Shown here: in pieces, positions 18,173 to 21,260 of the stretch
Layout: each line of letters starts with the position of its first letter
Numbering within the stretch: the first letter of the stretch is position 1
Assembly (NCBI GenBank): GCA_021464525.1
Contig: JADRCO010001217.1
Coordinates: 1-21,260 of the forward strand
Length of the DNA stretch: 21,260 nt
Direction: 5' to 3'
Source: Rhizophagus sp. LPA8_4_AMF
Taxonomy: Eukaryota; Glomeromycota; Glomeromycetes; Glomerales; Glomeraceae
The notes under the pieces: model-generated
Databases searched by the model: none
Told to the model about the DNA's origin: nothing
What the model saw: only the letters and a program-made list of their open reading frames with translations
Translations under genes and position numbers: made by a program

Positions 18173-19399
18173 ATGTCTGAATTCAATTCAATTTATGCTC
18201 ATTTGTTATCACCATCATATAAGCAAGAAATTAGTAATTGGTTGAAAGAAGATGTACCGTCATTTGATTATGGAGGATTTGTTGTGGGAGAAACTCAAGA
18301 AGTTGCTATATTATACGGAAAATCCGCGGTAATATTTTTTTTTTAGTTTTTTTTTTTGGTTCATATTATGGCTTATATAGTAAGTATATAGGGAGTTGTG
18401 GCTGGTGTACCATTCTTTGAAGAAGTTTTCAACCAATTGGAATGCAGGTTTTTAAGTTTGATTATGTAAATGTTGATTCTTTTCTAATTATAAATTCTAA
18501 TTTACTTTTTTTAATTGGATAGAGTTGAATGGAATTTAAAAGAAGGAGAGGAATTTGAACCAATAAAAGAAGTTGCACGTGTTTATGGTAAGGCATGCAA
18601 CATTTTATTGGGAGAACGTACTGCATTAAATATTTTGGCTCGTTGTAGTGGTATTGCTACTAGGTATATCATTATTTAGGAAATAAAAGTGAATATTTAT
18701 TTATATAATTGATAAGTTATTCCATGTAGGAGTAAGAAGTGTATTAAATTAAAGGAAAAATGTGATTTTCGAGGTGTAATTGCTGGGACAAGAAAAACAA
18801 CTCCCGGTAATGTTTTTTTAGAAAGTTAGTCAAATTATGTACATAAATGTATTTATGTATATTTAAATTACTTATGTAATAAATTTAAAAGGGTTTCGAA
18901 TTGTTGAAAAATATGGAATGCTTGTTGGAGGAGCTGATACTCATCGAATGGATTTGTCATCGATGATAATGTTAAAAGATAATCATATTTGGAGTCAGGG
19001 TTCTATAAAAAAGGCTTTTGAACGTGCAAGAAAAATAGGATTTTCGCTAAAAATAGAAGTAGAATGTCTTAGTGAACAAGAAGCTGATGAAGCCATTGAA
19101 GCTGGTGCCGATATTATTATGTTGGATAATATGAAAGGCGATAGTTTAAAACAAACTGCTAAAGCATTGAAACAGAGATGGGCAGAAAAAAGAACTTTTT
19201 TGATTGAATCAAGTGGTGGAATTTCTGAAGAGAATATAGTCGAATACTTTTCACCCGGTAAGTCATTTGTAAGATCTTTGTGGAATGAAGAAATTATGTA
19301 TAAATTTTTTTTTTTTTAATAGATATTGATATTTTGAGCATGGGTAGTCTGTCTCAAGGTGTTCCTCATGTAGATTTTTCTTTGAAAATTAAAAAATGA
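18173..19399 (+). CDS. BNA6: Nicotinate-nucleotide pyrophosphorylase (quinolinate phosphoribosyltransferase), six exons
   Basis: Converts quinolinate and PRPP to nicotinate mononucleotide, CO2 and pyrophosphate, the step that feeds the kynurenine pathway into NAD. Exons 18173-18328, 18392-18447, 18523-18663, 18730-18806, 18892-19257 and 19323-19399 join in phase with GT-AG introns of 63-85 bp. They give 290 residues, the usual length for the family. Family motifs run in order: [13 protein letters not shown] near the N-terminus; [18 protein letters not shown], the start of the barrel; [20 protein letters not shown], holding the Arg/Lys cluster that binds quinolinate and [56 protein letters not shown]; and the C-terminal [17 protein letters not shown]. 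All expected binding residues appear present. No signal peptide, so cytosolic. The gene is divergent from the UCS chaperone gene 135 bp away. Confidence 0.95.
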
Positions 19400-19889
19400 C
19401 ATTTACGCGTTATTATCAACTTTTAATTAGTATAAAAAAATTCTTTATCTTCCCGCAAAAATTTTATAATCAATCATGCAACAATGTATTATAGTATAAA
19501 TATTTATTTATTGATAAAGAACACTGGTATTTGATCATATGACTACATGTCCCCAAATCGAATTGTTTGCTTTAGCTATTCAAGAAACCATAATACTCAC
19601 CAGAGAAATATCGTCAGGCGGTTTTTTTACAGTTTTCTATTTGTACTACTTTCTGAAATTATTATATTGATTCACGTAGTCGTTACTGATGATGTATTTC
19701 TTTGTAATAAAATAAAGAAATCAATATACTAAAGATAAATGCTATCTCAAGAAGTTAGCACTATTGTTAATCCTCTTTATAGTTTATTATATGATCATAT
19801 TATATAATATTTTATTTAAGAGTAAATTTAAATGCCATAGCCTCTGGACAAAATTATGTAATGCCGGTCAAAATTAATACACGTGACAT
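19400..19889. other. Gene-free 3' flank of the QPRT gene
   Basis: AT-rich with AATAAA-like words soon after the QPRT stop. A 61-codon plus-strand frame at 19547-19732 shows no family features and is probably chance. Nothing else is seen. Confidence 0.4.
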
Positions 19890-20590
19890 TTAATGAGGGG
19901 TGTGAAAAATAGATTTTTTACAACAAAAATTTCTGTTCCCGGAATGCACATGAAAATGAAAAAGGGACGTGGATGACAAAAGGGTAGTATTTGATCCATC
20001 CCTTTTGTGACCAGTTTCTACTGCTTTAAACTTTATACAATCTGTTGTTATTCTGAAAATTCCCATCCCCTTTCTCTCTATTTTCTTATGATCAGAATCT
20101 GTCTTACCATCATTCTTTCTGTTACTTGAGGCGTAACTCATACCTTCACCCTTATTAACTCAAACTTTATATTGTGATAAGCCAGATCTATTATTCTGCT
20201 CCATACATTACTTTAGTACCAACCTTTCAGCCTTGATTGGTCTGAAGTAAAATTATCCTCTATTTCCCACAAGAAAGCATTCCTTGATATGCATAGCTGA
20301 TAAAGTCAAGATTATAATGTAAATTTCTATTAAATTCCACTTCTTCTAGTACAATGGCTGTAAGAGAGATTTTCTCAAATCATTTACATTATCAAGTGTA
20401 TATTTTTAATCAATTTGAACAGTAGGCTTTAACTTCTGGCTTTTTTTGAACATTTATTAAGAAAATCTCTTTCCATTTTTCCTTCAAGAGTACATCTTTG
20501 TCAGTGTCATTTATGATAAAAGAATGTAAATATGATTCTTTATGTAACTTTCTTGTATACTAATAAATTATTTCTTTAACTTTTTGTCCA
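19890..20590 (-). pseudogene. Decayed coding relic, unidentified repetitive family
   Basis: On the minus strand two stretches keep coding character but are broken. The first, about 20590-20410, reads KSGQKVKEIIY, a TAG, then HKESYLHSFIINDTDKDVLL, KEKWKEIFLINVQKKPEVK and a stop at 20410-20412. The second, 20141-19890, starts with an ATG: MSYASSNRKNDGKTDSD, then HKKIERKGMGIFRITTDCI and KAVETGHKRDGSNTTLL, ending in low-complexity His/Phe/Ser. The pattern S-S-x-RKN ... GRKGD-like ... E-x-G ... GTK recalls a large lineage-specific family of glomeromycete proteins, but this is memory-based and unverified. In-frame stops and the gap argue against a live gene. The short 83-residue frame could alternatively be expressed. 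Confidence 0.35.
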
Positions 20591-21124
20591 GATTTAACTT
20601 CTACATTTTAACATTAAATAAGATTCATCAGATTCTGAGAATTGTTGTATTATAAGTGGTATCTCTTTGTTATTCTTCATTGAATGTTTTTCTTCTGACT
20701 ACTCTTTGTCCTCAACTAATAAAAATTGTATTAGTAGCATAAGGACCCGCTTACTTCTAATAGAGATTACCCAGGTAAAAATTATATGCAAAAGTTTGTA
20801 AAGATCTTACTTTAAATAGATAAATTAAATCTAAAAAAGGAAGGTTAATATGATTTTTTTCCTTTTTAGACTCATTAACCAATAGAATTAAGAATTAAAG
20901 TAAGGTAAAAATTATTAGTAAAGGGTCAATTTCCTACAATGACTTTTATTATAAGTAAGCGGAATCCTGTAGCATAGTATATCTGTCTTTATATTATCTC
21001 TTCAACTGAAATTTATTCTTTCTTATGATGCTTTTTTTCTAAATTATAACCATCATCCTTTTCACTTTCAAATTCTTTATTATATTTGAATTAATAAAAA
21101 ATATTTTAAAGGGAAAATTTATTT
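20591..21124. other. Gene-free AT-rich region
   Basis: Pyrimidine-rich AT DNA with no frame I can support. It may continue the minus-strand relic in still more decayed form. AGTAAG...GTAAGCGG words recur near 20745 and 20955 without clear boundaries. Confidence 0.3.
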
Positions 21125-21140
21125 CTCACCCCGGGGTGAG
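21125..21140. repeat. Perfect 16-bp GC-rich palindrome, with a nearby half-copy
   Basis: CTCACCCCGGGGTGAG is fully self-complementary, and a half-site GCTCACCCC follows at 21150-21158. It is a GC-rich island in strongly AT-rich DNA, about 50 bp before an ACACGTGT palindrome (21192-21199) and a poly-T tract. It may belong to the promoter of a gene beyond the right edge, or be a transposon end. Neither can be settled from this window. Confidence 0.6.
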
Positions 21141-21260
21141 ATCGTTATTGCTCACCCCCTATTCTGATTGGCTGATCAGTTATTTTTTACCACACGTGTT
21201 TTTCTTTTTTTTTTAGTTTTCTTAGTTACATTTCGCGTCAAAGGTAGACAAGATATCAAA

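Noticed and set aside
18918..19319. A complete 133-residue protein
   Set aside because: It is only the fifth exon of the QPRT gene plus intron read-through at its end; flanking exons complete the family motifs.
19547..19732. 61-codon plus-strand frame
   Set aside because: No homology pattern, no splice or promoter context; likely chance in the 3' flank.
1..21260. CRISPR array, bacterial operon or prophage
   Set aside because: No regularly spaced repeats; introns and gene families are eukaryotic.

Overview
The window looks like nuclear DNA of an early-diverging fungus. It is very AT-rich, its genes are interrupted by short GT-AG introns (mostly 56-100 bp), and its gene content is typically fungal: F-box proteins, a single-exon UCS-domain myosin chaperone without TPRs, and an intron-rich quinolinate phosphoribosyltransferase. 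Gene-poor stretches full of decayed transposons, together with F-box expansion, make a Rhizophagus-like arbuscular mycorrhizal fungus (Glomeromycotina) my best guess. That assignment is inference, not proof.

Bases 1 to about 6,700 hold no intact gene. They are a graveyard of mobile elements. There is a pair of tRNA-derived SINE-like copies in opposite orientation (490-600 and 755-850), and a 171-bp MITE with pogo/Tc1-type ends flanked by TA (1211-1381). Next comes a 447-bp MITE with 39-bp terminal inverted repeats and a 6-bp target duplication (1540-1986), then a degenerate telomere-like tract (2715-2880). A minus-strand Tigger/pogo-type transposase tail (4328-5245) is itself split by a 390-bp hAT-like MITE with an 8-bp target duplication. 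A plus-strand hAT transposase relic (5925-6508) follows.

Bases 6,758-19,399 hold the genes: a minus-strand F-box protein with a spliced N-terminal exon (6758-8534); a six-exon minus-strand UDP-glycosyltransferase of 650 residues (9947-12305); a small minus-strand F-box protein with a Cys cluster (12551-13216); a plus-strand TMEM9-family membrane protein (13519-13999 or longer); an incompletely resolved minus-strand multi-exon membrane protein (about 14466-15907); a single-exon UNC-45/Cro1/She4-type myosin chaperone (16109-18037); and, head to head with it, a six-exon nicotinate-nucleotide pyrophosphorylase of de novo NAD synthesis (18173-19399). These genes do not form one pathway. The only obvious sharing is of divergent promoters (F-box/TMEM9 and UNC45/QPRT).

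Bases 19,400-21,260 are again gene-poor. They contain a decayed minus-strand coding relic (about 19890-20590) and a perfect 16-bp GC-rich palindrome at 21125-21140. I found no CRISPR array, no functional tRNA or rRNA gene, and no clear evidence of a new defence or biosynthetic system. The points most worth following are the nested MITE, the unresolved membrane-protein gene, the N-terminal exon of the large F-box gene, and the unfinished 3' end of the TMEM9 gene.
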